From the NCBI GenBank assembly GCA_934255105.1, contig CAKQNH010000338.1, positions 1 to 5,954 of the forward strand: a DNA stretch of 5,954 nucleotides, written 5' to 3'. The stretch is from an uncultured Pirellulaceae bacterium (GTDB lineage: Bacteria; Planctomycetota; Planctomycetia; Pirellulales; Pirellulaceae). A model generated the notes under the pieces. The model had not been told where the DNA came from, ran no database searches, and was given only the letters and a program-made list of their open reading frames with translations. Positions 5,843 through 5,954 of the stretch are shown here, piece after piece. The first letter of the stretch is position 1. Each line of letters opens with the position of its first letter. The translations under genes and the position numbers were made by a program.

Positions 5843-5919
5843 TTGCGTTAGCTCTGCTCGCACTGGATCCTCTCCCGCTGGGAGAGGTCGAGCCTAAGCG
5901 AGGGAGAGGGCAAGCGCAA
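5843..5919. repeat. Nested palindromic element, REP/MITE-like
   Basis: The core is a perfect 8-bp stem: CCTCTCCC (5869-5876), loop GCT, GGGAGAGG (5880-5887). Outside it, CTCGC (5857-5861) pairs with GCGAG (5898-5902) and TTGCG (5843-5847) with CGCAA (5915-5919). A second GGGAGAGG at 5902-5909 offers an alternative partner for the CCTCTCCC arm. The outer arms are imperfectly complementary over roughly 20 bases. From memory, CTCTCCC/GGGAGAGG elements recur in many intergenic regions of bacterial genomes, including planctomycetes, so this is probably a dispersed noncoding repeat; no transposase is present. Confidence 0.6.
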
Positions 5920-5932
5920 TCTACATCTGTGC

Positions 5933-5948
5933 AATCCGTTAATCCGTT
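5933..5948. repeat. 8-bp perfect tandem repeat at right edge
   Basis: AATCCGTT occurs at 5933-5940 and 5941-5948. It lies 13 bases beyond the palindromic element and may belong to the same dispersed repeat, which could continue past the window. Confidence 0.6.
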
Positions 5949-5954
5949 TCCGCC

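Larger units (their letters stand above)
5505..5954. other. Gene-free region upstream of SOD, rich in small repeats
   Basis: About 450 bases hold no ORF with a recognisable protein in either strand. The left ~80 bases are the SOD leader (ribosome site and -10 candidate). The rest contains a 10-bp tandem repeat, a GC-rich hairpin, an AT-rich stretch with TTTTTATACAC and TTTTTACAC (~5787-5819), and a nested palindromic element near the right edge. No tRNA, known riboswitch or transposase fragment was recognised. Confidence 0.6.

Noticed and set aside
5651..5948. CRISPR array from repeated short motifs
   Set aside because: The repeats are 8-10 bases, directly tandem without spacers, and differ from one another; no cas gene is seen.

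Overview
The window looks like chromosomal DNA from a planctomycete, most likely a Pirellulaceae (Rhodopirellula/Pirellula-like) bacterium. The main support is the large gene at 310-4113, whose protein reads as the planctomycete/verrucomicrobial 'PVC-type' secreted dehydrogenase + HEAT repeat + c-type heme architecture (the families described by TIGR02604 and TIGR02603). No taxonomic marker such as rRNA is present, so the assignment rests on protein family only.

Layout. Positions 1-241 hold a possible 3' end of a gene entering from the left, with an imperfect internal repeat; its coding status is uncertain. Positions 310-4113 (+) encode a 1267-residue exported protein: signal peptide, beta-propeller-like dehydrogenase domain, HEAT-like region, CGACH heme domain, Ala/Val/Glu/Pro linker, then the N-terminal part of an SGNH/GDSL hydrolase including the GDS nucleophile motif. 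An in-frame TAG (4111-4113) ends this ORF in the middle of the hydrolase domain. The very next codon continues the same frame for 158 codons (4114-4590) and supplies the remaining hydrolase blocks (NRAVGG, YGMND, NHPNDFGH). The natural reading is one ~1426-residue multidomain protein interrupted by a single amber codon, probably from CAG to TAG. Positions 4591-4745 form a short convergent intergenic spacer with a GC-rich hairpin and a 16-bp tandem duplication at the end of the next gene. Positions 4746-5504 (-) encode a lipoprotein-type Cu/Zn superoxide dismutase with all metal ligands but no disulfide cysteines, and with a histidine-rich N-terminal extension. Positions 5505-5954 contain no supportable gene: they hold the SOD leader, small tandem repeats, a hairpin, and near the right edge a nested palindromic element resembling a dispersed REP/MITE-like repeat.

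How the parts fit. Both recognised products are predicted to act outside the cytoplasmic membrane: one as a probable redox enzyme/electron-transfer protein joined to a probable ester hydrolase (plausibly for polysaccharide or other complex organic matter), the other as an extracytoplasmic superoxide scavenger. The genes converge and are not an operon, so a shared pathway is not implied. No phage, CRISPR, transposase, tRNA or rRNA was seen. The observations most worth following are the amber codon splitting the hydrolase domain, the unusual fusion itself, the disulfide-less SOD, and the palindromic repeat at the right edge.
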